Assembly (NCBI RefSeq): GCF_034424375.1
Contig: NZ_CP139965.1
Span: 4,030,001-4,094,000, forward strand
DNA from: Paraburkholderia kururiensis
GTDB taxonomy: Bacteria > Pseudomonadota > Gammaproteobacteria > Burkholderiales > Burkholderiaceae
Direction: 5' to 3'
DNA: 64,000 nucleotides
Shown here piece by piece: positions 25,054-34,783 of the stretch. A program made the position numbers and the translations under genes. Within the stretch, counting starts at the first letter, position 1, and every line of letters starts with the position of its first letter. The notes beneath the pieces are model-generated. The model made no database searches, was not told where the DNA came from, and was given only the letters and a program-made list of their open reading frames with translations.

Positions 25054-26415
25054 TCAGGTCTTCTTCTTGACGGGACGCACGTAGCCGGACTTCGCCGTTT
25101 GCGTCTTGTCGTTCAGCACGAGGGCGCCGGCTTCGGCGTCCTTCCAGACGGTCGTGCCCGCCGCGATGGTCACGCCGCGCCCGATGCGCACGGGCGCCAC
25201 GAGCTGCGTGTCCGAGCCCACGAACACATCGTCTTCGATGATGGTGCGGTGCTTGTTCGCACCGTCGTAATTGCAGGTGATGGTGCCCGCGCCGATATTC
25301 ACGCGCGCGCCCACGTCGGCGTCGCCGATATAGGCGAGGTGATTCGCCTTGGAGCCGTAACCGATGGCCGCGTTCTTCACTTCGACGAAGTTGCCCACGT
25401 GCGCCTCGTCGGCGAGCGCCGCGCCCGGACGCAGCCGCGCATACGGACCCAGCACCACCTGCGCGCCCACCTGCGCGCCTTCGATATGCGTGAACGCGTC
25501 CACGCGCGTACCTGCGCCGATCGTCGCATTGCGAATCACGCAGTTCGGGCCGATGGAGACGTTGTCCGCGAGCGTCACGCGTCCTTCGAACACGCAGTTC
25601 ACGTCGATCGATACGTCGCGCCCGCATTCCAGCGTGCCGCGCACGTCGATACGCGCGGGGTCGGCCAGCGTCACGCCTTCAACGAGCAGCGTGTCGGCCA
25701 CGTTGCGCTGGTGAATGCGCTCCAGTTCCGCCAGCTGCTGCTTGCTGTTCACGCCCAGCGTTTCCCACTCCTCGTCGGGCTGCGTGGTGACGATGTCGAG
25801 CCCCGCCTCGATGGCAAGCTCCACCACGTCGGTGAGGTAGAACTCGCCCTGCACGTTGTCGTTCTTGAGCGACGCGAGCCAGCCGGCAAGCGGCGCCGTC
25901 GGCGTCACGATGATGCCGGTGTTGATTTCGCGAATGCGGCGTTGCTCTTCCGACGCGTCTTTCTGCTCCACGATGCGCAGCACCTCGCCATCGGAATCGC
26001 GCACGATGCGCCCGTACCCGGTGGGGTCGTCGAGCGTCACGGTCAGCACGCCGTAGCCGTTCTGGCCCGCGGCGTCGGTGAGGCGCCGCAGCGTGCTGGC
26101 CCGCGTGAGCGGCACGTCGCCGTAAAGCACGAGCGTGGGATGCGCGGGGTCGAGCAGCGGCAGCGCCTGTTGCACGGCGTGCCCGGTGCCCAGCTGCTGC
26201 TCCTGCACGGCGAACTGCACGTCCGGCGCGGCAACGGCGCTGCGAACGGCCTCGGCGCCATGGCCGATCACCACCACGAGCCGCGCGGGATCGAGCGTGC
26301 GGGCAGTATCGATGACGTGTGAGAGAAGCGGCCGGCCGGCCAGAGGATGAAGCACCTTGGGCAGCGCGGACCGCATGCGCTTGCCGGTGCCTGCCGCCAA
26401 AATGACGATATTCAT
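25054..26415 (-). CDS. glmU: bifunctional GlmU (N-acetylglucosamine-1-phosphate uridylyltransferase / acetyltransferase)
   Basis: A 453-residue bifunctional enzyme that acetylates glucosamine 1-phosphate and then couples it to UTP to give UDP-GlcNAc. The N-terminal pyrophosphorylase domain starts MNIVILAAGTGKRMRSALPK (the LAAGxGxRM nucleotide motif). The C-terminal half is a left-handed beta-helix of hexapeptide repeats (ANHLAYIGDADVGARVNIGA, GTITCNYDGANKHRTIIEDD) containing the acetyltransferase site. The ATG at 26415 puts the nucleotide motif at the N-terminus, as in all GlmU proteins. Confidence 0.97.
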   Translation of the reverse strand: MNIVILAAGTGKRMRSALPKVLHPLAGRPLLSHVIDTARTLDPARLVVVIGHGAEAVRSAVAAPDVQFAVQEQQLGTGHAVQQALPLLDPAHPTLVLYGDVPLTRASTLRRLTDAAGQNGYGVLTVTLDDPTGYGRIVRDSDGEVLRIVEQKDASEEQRRIREINTGIIVTPTAPLAGWLASLKNDNVQGEFYLTDVVELAIEAGLDIVTTQPDEEWETLGVNSKQQLAELERIHQRNVADTLLVEGVTLADPARIDVRGTLECGRDVSIDVNCVFEGRVTLADNVSIGPNCVIRNATIGAGTRVDAFTHIEGAQVGAQVVLGPYARLRPGAALADEAHVGNFVEVKNAAIGYGSKANHLAYIGDADVGARVNIGAGTITCNYDGANKHRTIIEDDVFVGSDTQLVAPVRIGRGVTIAAGTTVWKDAEAGALVLNDKTQTAKSGYVRPVKKKT

Positions 26416-26557
26416 GGCGTCGGCGAGAAGACGGGATTGGAAGCCGGGCATTCTAGCATGGGCATATGTACCGATTTGCCGGCGCGGCGCCCGCGCCGAG
26501 CTTGCCGAAGCCCGTGGCCGCGCGGGTCACAGCGCGTCGCGGCCGCGCCCCGTCCGC

Positions 26558-27580
<1,023 letters not shown>

Positions 27581-27583
27581 GAA

Positions 27584-27988
27584 TCAGTCCTCTTTGATGC
27601 GAAAGACTTCGACGCCCACGGCATCGCAGTCCGGATAAACGTCGGGCTTTTCGGTCGACACGCGCGCCGCCAGCACATGCGGATGCTCGAGCATCGCGCG
27701 CGCGAGGTCGTCGCACAGCGTCTCCTGCAAATGGATGTGCCCCTGGGAGACGCGCTTCGCCACGGTCGCGCGCATGAAGTCGTAATCCACGACCTCGCGC
27801 AGCTTGTCTTCCTTCGGCGTGGAAAGCGCGAACGGCACGAACAGGTCGATATTGATCACGACGCGCTGTTCGCCACGTTTTTCGAAGTCGTGCACACCGA
27901 TGTTGATGTACACCTCGTAATTGCGCAGGAAAAGCCTGCGGCACGCGGCGAGTTTCGGATGCGCAAAGGCGGCGGAGGCGGCTAGCAT
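27584..27988 (-). CDS. folB: dihydroneopterin aldolase
   Basis: A 134-residue enzyme of folate synthesis, splitting 7,8-dihydroneopterin to 6-hydroxymethyl-dihydropterin and glycolaldehyde. Family features include NIGVHDFEKRGEQRVVINID near the N-terminus, the VVDYDFMRATVAK core and the C-terminal VSTEKPDVYPDCDAVGVEVF. Neighbours support the pathway: a pteridine-reductase-like SDR upstream and ttcA immediately downstream (3-bp gap). Confidence 0.92.
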   Translation of the reverse strand: MLAASAAFAHPKLAACRRLFLRNYEVYINIGVHDFEKRGEQRVVINIDLFVPFALSTPKEDKLREVVDYDFMRATVAKRVSQGHIHLQETLCDDLARAMLEHPHVLAARVSTEKPDVYPDCDAVGVEVFRIKED

Positions 27989-28091
27989 GGTCGTTCCAGT
28001 TCAGGCGGGCGTGGCGGAGGGGCACATCGGCGTGCGGCTCTGCTTCGGCGGTTCAGTCTTCAGTTCAACTCGGTCCGGGCGCGGCGGTTCG

Positions 28092-28931
28092 TCAGGCGCC
28101 CGGCGTCAGAAACATCACGTCGCGCGGCAGCGGCACCAGGTGCTGGCCGCCGTCCACGAGAAGTGTCGTGCCCGTCACGGCGCGCGCGTCGGCCAGATAC
28201 AGCGCCGCCGCCACGAGATCTTCGGGGCGCGAGGCACGGCCAAGCGGCGTCACGCGATGCGCGGCGGCAAACGCTTCCGGCGTCTGCCATGCCGAGGGCA
28301 AAGTGAGCCCCGGCGCGAGCCCCACCACGCGCACCTTCGGCGCCAGAGCCTGCGCAAGCGCCACCGTGGCGTTTTCGAGCGCGGCCTTCGTCAGCGTGTA
28401 CGAGAGGTAGTCCGGATTCATGTTGTACAGCTTCTGGTCCAGCACGTTGATGACCACGGTGCGCAAGCGCTCGTCGGCAACGGCAGCCTCGGGCGTAGCC
28501 TCGTACAGCGTACGCGCCAGCACGAGCGGCGCACCCAGATTGATCGCCGTGTGCTTGAGCAGACTCTCGTAGCCGACGTTGCGCGCGGTGTCTTCGTCGA
28601 AGCGCGACGCATTGTTCACCACGCAAACCGGGCGACCCAGCGCCGCGGTGCACGCGGGCACCAGCTCCGCGACCTGCGCCTCGACGGCGAGGTCCGCGTG
28701 CAGCGCCACGGCCCGGCGACCCAGTTTGCGAATCTGCTCGACCACTTCGGCGGCCTCGTCGCGCGACGTGCCGTAGTGGACGCCCACGTCCCAGCCTTTC
28801 TCCGCAAAGCCGAGCGCCAGCGTGCGGCCCACACGCTGCGCCGCGCCCGTCACGAGCACGACGCGCGCCGCCGACGCACGGGACGCGTTTTCAACGCTGG
28901 CAGAGCCGAAAGTGCCGGAAGAAGCGCTCAT
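28092..28931 (-). CDS. SDR family oxidoreductase, FolM/pteridine-reductase-like
   Basis: A 279-residue short-chain dehydrogenase. VVLVTGAAQRVGRTLALGF at residues about 24 to 42 is the cofactor-binding TGxxxxxG. VVNNASRF replaces the usual NNAG. The catalytic YTLTK (YxxxK) lies in DYLSYTLTKAALE, and LVDGG near the end is typical of the family. Its place directly upstream of folB suggests a dihydropteridine/dihydromonapterin reductase (FolM-like) role in folate metabolism. The start codon itself forms the first three bases of the island attachment repeat, so the island has replaced everything upstream of the ATG, including the native promoter. Confidence 0.85.
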   Translation of the reverse strand: MSASSGTFGSASVENASRASAARVVLVTGAAQRVGRTLALGFAEKGWDVGVHYGTSRDEAAEVVEQIRKLGRRAVALHADLAVEAQVAELVPACTAALGRPVCVVNNASRFDEDTARNVGYESLLKHTAINLGAPLVLARTLYEATPEAAVADERLRTVVINVLDQKLYNMNPDYLSYTLTKAALENATVALAQALAPKVRVVGLAPGLTLPSAWQTPEAFAAAHRVTPLGRASRPEDLVAAALYLADARAVTGTTLLVDGGQHLVPLPRDVMFLTPGA

Positions 28932-28939
28932 TTACAATG
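28929..28939. other. left attachment site (attL core)
   Basis: CATTTACAATG, directly repeated at 61137-61147. The first three bases are the complement of the SDR start codon. It includes TTTACAAT, a -10-like sequence on the plus strand. Confidence 0.75.
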
Positions 28940-29012
28940 AAATCCACTATGCACAACAAAATGCATAAAAATCAGTATTTTACCCGAATATTCGAGCGCT
29001 TTTTTGGCGGTT

Positions 29013-29030
29013 TGGCACACGCATGGCACA
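29013..29030. other. paired TGGCACA sites, possible integrase arm sites
   Basis: TGGCACA occurs at 29013-29019 and 29024-29030, 11 bases (one helical turn) apart, between attL and the integrase gene. The same heptamer occurs twice more near the other end of the island (60966-60972 inverted, 61004-61010 direct). Repeated short motifs near both att sites are what arm-type integrase binding sites look like. Confidence 0.45.
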
Positions 29031-29116
29031 ACTGGTATAAAGAGCCACCACAATCAGCGATAACCGATCCCGCTCGCCGCATCGCTCACAACCCGACGAC
29101 GGCGAGGTAAGAACAC

Positions 29117-30262
29117 ATGGCAACGATCCGTGAACGCAAGGATGCGCAGGGGAACAAGTCATACCACGTGCAGATTCGGCTGAAAGGCTTTCCTCCGCAG
29201 ACCCGAACCTTCGACAGTAAGACCCTCGCCAAGCAATGGGCCGCACAGGTGGAAGCCGATTTGCGCGCGGGACGCTACATACAGCGTGTCGAAGCCGAGC
29301 GCCATACCGTGCGCGAGATGATCGACAGGTATCGCAAGGAGATCCTGCTTACGCGCAAGCCGCAACGCGAAGCGGATCAAGGCCGAGTTCTTGACTGGTG
29401 GTCGTCACGGCTCGGCGCGTACAGCCTTGCCGAGCTAACGCCAGCGTTAATCGGCACCTGCCGCGACGAGTTCGCCAGTATCCCGACTCCCAGCGGCGGG
29501 CTCCGCGCCGCCGCCACGGTCGTTCGCTCCCTCGCGACATTTTCGCACGTGCTGAGCGTAGCGGTGAAGGAGTGGCAATGGCTCGAAACGTCGCCGATGT
29601 CCAAGGTCGCCAAGCCGCGCGTCAACAACGAACGCGTGCGCCATTTGAGCGACGATGAGCGTGATCGGCTCCTCGCTGCCGCGGCTCGATCCGCCAACCG
29701 CTATCTCTATGTCATCGTTGTTACCGCGATCTCGACCGGCATGCGGCGCAGCGAAATCCTCAGTCTGCGCTGGCGCGACATCTCCCTACCAAAGCAGAAG
29801 GGCAGCTACGGGCTAATCCTGCTTAACCGGACCAAGAATGGTGAGCGGCGCGGCGTACCACTGACTGGCGTAGCGCTACAGGAAGTCGAACGTCTGAACG
29901 CTATACACGCGGATAAGCATACGGGCCGCGCCGACCCGGACGCATTGCTCTTTCCGAGCGACAGAGTGCCCGACCAGCCAATAAACATCCATCCTGCGTG
30001 GGACAGTGCACGTCGACATGCAGGCATTGAAGATTTTCGGTTTCACGACCTGAGGCATACGACAGCCAGCTATCTCGCGATGGGCGGTGCTACCGCGCCG
30101 GAAATCGCGGAAATCCTCGGTCACAGAACATTGAACATGGTGAAGCGGTACGCTCACTTCGGCAAAGATCACATTGCTAGCGTGCTCGCACGCGTAAACG
30201 CCGCCCGCCTCGGCGGTTCGGATAGTTCGAAGGACGACCAAGCGACGCCGGACCCGACGTAA
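29117..30262 (+). CDS. int: tyrosine-recombinase integrase
   Basis: A 381-residue phage-type integrase. The N-terminus (MATIRERKDAQGNKSYHVQI) is an arm-binding domain, residues about 65 to 165 a SAM-like core-binding domain, and the rest the catalytic domain. It shows the first Arg in STGMRRSEILSLRW (about residue 211), HDLRH (about 310), and GHRTLNMVKRYAHF with the second His and the nucleophilic Tyr (about 336 to 346). AGGTAAGAACAC precedes the ATG. It sits next to attL and reads inward. The stop is followed after 16 bases by the next gene, suggesting one transcript. Confidence 0.93.
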   Translation: MATIRERKDAQGNKSYHVQIRLKGFPPQTRTFDSKTLAKQWAAQVEADLRAGRYIQRVEAERHTVREMIDRYRKEILLTRKPQREADQGRVLDWWSSRLGAYSLAELTPALIGTCRDEFASIPTPSGGLRAAATVVRSLATFSHVLSVAVKEWQWLETSPMSKVAKPRVNNERVRHLSDDERDRLLAAAARSANRYLYVIVVTAISTGMRRSEILSLRWRDISLPKQKGSYGLILLNRTKNGERRGVPLTGVALQEVERLNAIHADKHTGRADPDALLFPSDRVPDQPINIHPAWDSARRHAGIEDFRFHDLRHTTASYLAMGGATAPEIAEILGHRTLNMVKRYAHFGKDHIASVLARVNAARLGGSDSSKDDQATPDPT

Positions 30263-30278
30263 CACTGGAACATCTGCC

Positions 30279-31763
30279 ATGACTAATCAACTAGGTTCCC
30301 TTCTGAGCGTTCCGCTCGACCAAGGCAAATACCCGTTTGCCCTTGATAGAACACAACTGAAGATGACTGGTGACGACTGGGCGTGGAAATTCCTTCGCCT
30401 CAACCCCGGCTACCGCCGTGACTACGAGCTGCTTCAAAGTCAACCAGGCCTACTGACAACACTCCGAAGACACCTTCGCAATGGACGGCCGGGTAGTGAA
30501 TGGTTTGAGAGAGCCAAAGAATTAGATGTCCGGTATTTCAGCTTGAACGGCAAAGTTCTAGGGCCTCAGTGCAAGTGGCCGCATGCTGCCCCTCTCACCC
30601 TCAAAGAGTTTCTCGACGCTAATCCCGATATCGACCCAAGAAGGCTTCGAGTGCGGGATTTCGACAGTGTGCGTCTCTATGGCATTGGCGACTGGTTCGA
30701 TCCATCCTCGCAGGACCTTCCCAAGTTGGACGAAGAGCAGTCATGGTTTTTTAACCTCACTGAGCCGATTTTCTCGGTCGGCAAACCATTTTTTTTCGCG
30801 GGGCGCGATAGCGTTTGGAAAGCCGGCCCAACGCTTAAGAAAATTTCTGTCGGATACGCGGGCAACGCAAAGTTCGTTGAACCTCCCGTCGTGTACGGGC
30901 GGATCGAAAGCTACAATGATCGAGGTGAGCAGGTAGTCAGTTTTGGCAGGATCGAAAATCTTCCGCGGAAGCGTGCATTTGAAGTACTTTACAAGGACGG
31001 CACACTCATTCGCGTCGACGTACCAACTATCACGCCATTCCTATTTACCGGGTTTGTGCGTGAATCCGAGATGGCATTCGCGGTTAGTCTCGATGGTCAC
31101 ATCAAACCGCAGCTGCGCGCGAATCAGAAGGCTGCACTGCACTATCAGGAATTGATGTGTCGGGTGTCTTCGCAGCCTCTCGCAAACTATGCGTCCACCG
31201 ATCCTGAACCGCAGGTGCTTCCATTCCGGCCGGATCGACCCGCAGCAATTCCGTTTAGTGCAATACGGACGGACCTCTCCGCGTTGGCTCGTGACCCAGC
31301 GAGCGCGTGGCAGAACTGGCACGTTGCATTGATTGACGTTGCTTATTCTCTGCCCCAACAGTTCAAGGCAGTCGAAAAACAACTACAGGCCATTCAGCAG
31401 CGACTTGGATCGTCGAAGCGACTTGCAAATCCAATACGGCAAAGAGCCGGCACAACGAACCATCAAGAATTCTGGTTAAAGCGTGCACTCTGCATGCTTG
31501 AATTGCAACTTGGGCTCCCCAAACGCGCCAACTCGCCGACAGGTGCGGACCGCATTGCGAACGCAATCTATGACCAGACCGATCCGTATCACAAAACCAT
31601 TTGGGGAGAGAGCGGATGGAAAGCGTGCCCTAAACAGCCTGCGCCAGAGTCCGAGAAACTCAAGAAAGCGCTGCGAACCGGCATCGACCTTGCCATGCAC
31701 CAGTACACATTCCTGATCGGCGCAGCACCGATCGATCTTGTCGGCGACGACTCATTGATCTGA
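30279..31763 (+). CDS. 494-aa protein with DUF6499-like N-terminus
   Basis: Begins 16 bases after the integrase stop. Near the N-terminus, DDWAWKFLRLNPGYRRDYEL resembles the short DUF6499 / transcriptional-regulator-like motif seen at the start of proteins on integrative elements. The last third (LIDVAYSLPQQFKAVEKQLQ) loosely recalls DUF2285-type regions that accompany it. No enzymatic motif is visible. Given the position it could control integrase or excision, but that is guesswork. Its GC content is clearly lower than that of the flanking core genes. Confidence 0.6.
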   Translation: MTNQLGSLLSVPLDQGKYPFALDRTQLKMTGDDWAWKFLRLNPGYRRDYELLQSQPGLLTTLRRHLRNGRPGSEWFERAKELDVRYFSLNGKVLGPQCKWPHAAPLTLKEFLDANPDIDPRRLRVRDFDSVRLYGIGDWFDPSSQDLPKLDEEQSWFFNLTEPIFSVGKPFFFAGRDSVWKAGPTLKKISVGYAGNAKFVEPPVVYGRIESYNDRGEQVVSFGRIENLPRKRAFEVLYKDGTLIRVDVPTITPFLFTGFVRESEMAFAVSLDGHIKPQLRANQKAALHYQELMCRVSSQPLANYASTDPEPQVLPFRPDRPAAIPFSAIRTDLSALARDPASAWQNWHVALIDVAYSLPQQFKAVEKQLQAIQQRLGSSKRLANPIRQRAGTTNHQEFWLKRALCMLELQLGLPKRANSPTGADRIANAIYDQTDPYHKTIWGESGWKACPKQPAPESEKLKKALRTGIDLAMHQYTFLIGAAPIDLVGDDSLI

Positions 31764-31806
31764 TTTCGCGGCATCGGCCAACAATCCCTCGACGAGATCA
31801 CGGTCG

Positions 31807-33069
31807 CTACCCATCAATTGCCTGGATACCGAACTGCCGGTCCCACAACCGCTCGCTTTGGACGAACTTATGCCAGCGGGCCACCCACGTATCCCGGGCC
31901 GCCTGATCAGCAATATCCGGCAGCACGCCATTGCGGACGTATTCGAGTCCCCACTTCAGTTCCTCAATGATTGCTGGTGCGGTGGCATCGCAAAGCACCA
32001 GGTTCCGAAACTCGGCCGGAACCCGCCAGCGTTTGTCATACGCGAGTTGACGCCCCACTGACTTTAGCTTCCCCATGAGGCCCGCAGCGCGAGGGTCGAT
32101 ATCTGGGCCGCCCGCAGCGAGGATTTTTCGGCGGTGGCGCGTGAAAGTCACGTCAGACAACGACAGTTCGACAGCTTCTCCAGCTTCATATCGAACCAAC
32201 GTCTTTCGTGCCGCCTCTCCGAGCGAAGCACGATCGAAAGAACCCTCGACGTTCAGGCTCGCGTTATGCCAGAACCAGTCGATAGCGCCGCGCAACGATT
32301 CCGGGGTCCACGCGTTCGGATGGGATAGCTTGAGCTTCTCCAGCGTATCGCGGCCGAGGATAATCTCGTTGCGAACGTGGGTATCGATCGTATCGAGGAG
32401 TTCCTTCGCACGCGGTCGCATAGACGACACAACCGCATACTTGCTTTTCCCCTTGTTCGTTTTTGCCAAAACCTGGTCGTACTTCTGATACTGACGGAAT
32501 TCGTCGCCGCTCTTCAGCGTAACGAGCAGGCTGCGGGCATTGTCTTTCTGACGGGACTCTACGTGGCGAACAGAAATATCGTGGCGACTACTGACCGAAC
32601 GCAGCCCATCGAATGCCTCTCGGGTGCGCCTCATCAGATTCACCTGAGCGTTGCGGCTCTTCGTCTCGATGTGCCACGTCAATTCCAGCAGTTCGGTACT
32701 AGTGCGCTTAATGAAATGACTGATCTCGCCCTCTGAGAAACCACAGGCAGTCAAGGCAATCTTCACAAGCAGGGCCGCACAGCGCATTTCAAGACGAATA
32801 TCGCCTAGGCCCGCATGTGCATAGTTTTGGCCGATAGTCGCTGAAGCAAGCGGGATCTTTACCGACACCATCGCGATCGGGATTCCTCCGACCTGCTCTA
32901 TCCAGTATCGGACTTCCATCTGCACGCCGGTGAGCGGGCACCGGATGAACGTGGTAACTGCTTTAGTTTTCTGGCAGGAAAGTCGATGGACATCAACATG
33001 CGCAAGGCGCTTTCCGTGATGGTCTTGAGGTGGCCCGAGTGGGCCTTTGACGCTAAGTAAGTCAATCAT
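31807..33069 (-). CDS. putative replication-initiator-like protein (phage/plasmid II/X type)
   Basis: A 420-residue protein. The opening MIDLLSVKGPLG, a central LTWHIETKSRNAQVNLMRRT and a charged helical region (RNEIILGRDTLEKLKLSHPN) loosely resemble filamentous-phage/plasmid gpII-type replication proteins. Conserved catalytic residues could not be identified with certainty, so the call is weak. It is the last of three minus-strand genes, with an unknown 183-aa protein and an AlpA-like DNA-binding protein upstream. The ATG at 33069 is chosen over an upstream GTG because gpII proteins start MID-. Confidence 0.35.
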   Translation of the reverse strand: MIDLLSVKGPLGPPQDHHGKRLAHVDVHRLSCQKTKAVTTFIRCPLTGVQMEVRYWIEQVGGIPIAMVSVKIPLASATIGQNYAHAGLGDIRLEMRCAALLVKIALTACGFSEGEISHFIKRTSTELLELTWHIETKSRNAQVNLMRRTREAFDGLRSVSSRHDISVRHVESRQKDNARSLLVTLKSGDEFRQYQKYDQVLAKTNKGKSKYAVVSSMRPRAKELLDTIDTHVRNEIILGRDTLEKLKLSHPNAWTPESLRGAIDWFWHNASLNVEGSFDRASLGEAARKTLVRYEAGEAVELSLSDVTFTRHRRKILAAGGPDIDPRAAGLMGKLKSVGRQLAYDKRWRVPAEFRNLVLCDATAPAIIEELKWGLEYVRNGVLPDIADQAARDTWVARWHKFVQSERLWDRQFGIQAIDG

Positions 33070-33146
33070 GGCTGCAAAAAGTAAGTGTATTTTGGTAAAT
33101 CGCACGTGGTTGCTTTAACCGCATCCACGTACGTGTCGACCGCGGT

Positions 33147-33698
33147 TCACCAATCAGCCTCGGGGCAAGGAAGCCGTCGGAACGGCGCGGGATCGCAGTT
33201 GAAGCGCCCGCAACCGCAACGTTCGGCGAGGAGCCAGTCGAGGCCAATATCCGCCCATCGGTCAGGAGGCGGGAAGTGAAAGTGCAGCACCCCCTCCTGG
33301 CTTGCGACGCCGACAAAAGGGTTTTCGGTCGCCTCCCACAAAGCGATGACGCACTGAGTGCCGTCTTTCAGCGTGTGCTCGGCTGCACTGCCTACTCTCT
33401 GTAACCTCGGGCGCCACGAGTCGCGTTCGTGATGCAGTTGAACCATAATCTTCATGACGCGCACAAGAGCTGGCTCTGGCATCGTCGGAATCGGCTTCAG
33501 TCGATATTGCGTTCCTGCAACGACAAAGATCGCCGCCCCTCCTTGCCAAGCTGCGGCGGCATCGTGATGGAACGAAAATGGAACACGTGGGTCGTCAGAG
33601 AAAAGACGCAGTTGTCCAGTCACCCGATTTTTCTGTGCGTTTTTTTGAGACTGAACTGCTTTCTGCGACTGAATCAGTTTCTTTTCGTCGCGCGCCAT
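33147..33698 (-). CDS. unknown protein with C-terminal cysteine cluster
   Basis: A 183-residue protein of unknown family. The N-terminus is basic and Gln-rich (MARDEKKLIQSQKAVQSQKN), the middle beta-rich (AAIFVVAGTQYRLKPIP), and the C-terminus holds ERCGCGRFNCDPAPFRRLPC, a cysteine cluster that could bind zinc. It lies between the AlpA-like gene (131-bp gap) and the replication-initiator-like gene (77-bp gap), all on the minus strand. Confidence 0.6.
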   Translation of the reverse strand: MARDEKKLIQSQKAVQSQKNAQKNRVTGQLRLFSDDPRVPFSFHHDAAAAWQGGAAIFVVAGTQYRLKPIPTMPEPALVRVMKIMVQLHHERDSWRPRLQRVGSAAEHTLKDGTQCVIALWEATENPFVGVASQEGVLHFHFPPPDRWADIGLDWLLAERCGCGRFNCDPAPFRRLPCPEADW

Positions 33699-33829
33699 GC
33701 TTAATCCTGTATGTCAGTTCTTGCGAACCGTCGACCTGCCACTTGGATTGACAGGTCGCGGTCTCAAAACGTTAGTAATGAGCATGGACTGGATCGCCAT
33801 GCACCTAGTCAGCTGTCGGGCCGATCGCG

Positions 33830-34399
33830 TTATTGACCTTGCAGCCAATGCTCGAATTGCGCCGCGTCAATCAATACGCGACGCGTGCCGTGGGGGCGAA
33901 CAACGCACGCCAGGAACCCGTTGGATTTAAGCCCGCTTTTGGGGTGCTTCGCATACTGCTCGGCCTGAAAGACAAGATGCCGTATGGCACCCTCCGAATA
34001 CGGATAGCGTTGTGCGGTTTGCTTGATCGTGAGCCAGCGGCGGTCTTCTAGCGGCGTCAGTGCCGGCTCGGCCTTCGGCGTGCCGTAGCGACGCTTGCGT
34101 GGTTCCTTCTCGCTGGGCGAGGTTTCCACCGCCGACGCGCTCGGTGGGCAGGTTGCCGGAGCCTCGGCTGAGTGATCAACCCCGGATTTGCCACCTTCGG
34201 CCTGTCTGTCGCCGAACTGCGGCACGAGAGCGCGCGGACGTGACTGGCCAGGATGGATGACCTCTCCGGTCATCACGTTCAACGTCGGCCCGACCCAATG
34301 CCTTACGGGTTGCCGCTTGGTCCGCGCTGGCGTCGGGTCGACTCCGTCTGCGTGGGACGCGTCCTTCGAAAGCGAAGATGTGAGATGTCGCATGTTCAT
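33830..34399 (-). CDS. AlpA/excisionase-like DNA-binding protein
   Basis: A 189-residue protein. The first 120 residues look disordered (Pro, Ser, Thr, charged). Residues about 125 to 189 form a winged-helix MerR/AlpA-like domain: RRWLTIKQTAQRYPYSEGAI, then RRVLIDAAQFEHWLQGQ, as in excisionase-family proteins. Such proteins activate integrase or excision genes on integrative elements. ATG at 34399 is supported by AGGAG five bases upstream. A tandem 30-bp repeat lies about 210 bases upstream. Confidence 0.65.
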   Translation of the reverse strand: MNMRHLTSSLSKDASHADGVDPTPARTKRQPVRHWVGPTLNVMTGEVIHPGQSRPRALVPQFGDRQAEGGKSGVDHSAEAPATCPPSASAVETSPSEKEPRKRRYGTPKAEPALTPLEDRRWLTIKQTAQRYPYSEGAIRHLVFQAEQYAKHPKSGLKSNGFLACVVRPHGTRRVLIDAAQFEHWLQGQ

Positions 34400-34610
34400 C
34401 AATGCTCCTAGCGATGTTGGAAATGGCGGCTGATGTTGACCGCCGATCCGAATTCCATCGCAACCGACGACGGCAGACCACGGCAAATAAGGAACAGTGA
34501 TAAAAGGGGACTGCTGCGGGCAGGCTTGCACAGCCTGACTCAAATAAACCTCATGAAATCAAAGGGATGCTTGATTTCGCGATTCCGTTGCGCTTGCCGA
34601 TGATTCAAGG

Positions 34611-34670
34611 GGAAATAAGGGGAATCCGGTCGTGGACGCTGGAAATAAGGGGAACCCGGTCGTGGACGCT
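34611..34670. repeat. two tandem 30-bp repeats
   Basis: The unit begins GGAAATAAGGGGAA and ends CCGGTCGTGGACGCT; the copies at 34611-34640 and 34641-34670 differ at one base. They lie in the roughly 380-bp gap upstream of the AlpA-like gene. They could be iterons or regulator sites for the adjacent DNA-binding or replication proteins, or remains of another element. The rest of the gap (34400-34783) shows nothing else I recognise. Confidence 0.7.
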
Positions 34671-34783
34671 GCGCGCCGGCCGTGCAGCGATATCGACGAG
34701 CGCAGTAGTCCGCCAATAGACCGATAGCTTGAGGGGACCATGCGGACGGCTTACTACATCTGAGTAAGCGGCTCGTACGGGGA

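Noticed and set aside
24502..26322. A 606-codon plus-strand frame opposite glmS and glmU
   Set aside because: It runs antisense through two certain housekeeping genes and their gap, with Arg/His/Val-biased sequence and no motif.
34611..34670. CRISPR array
   Set aside because: Only two adjacent 30-bp repeats with no spacer between them and no cas genes nearby.
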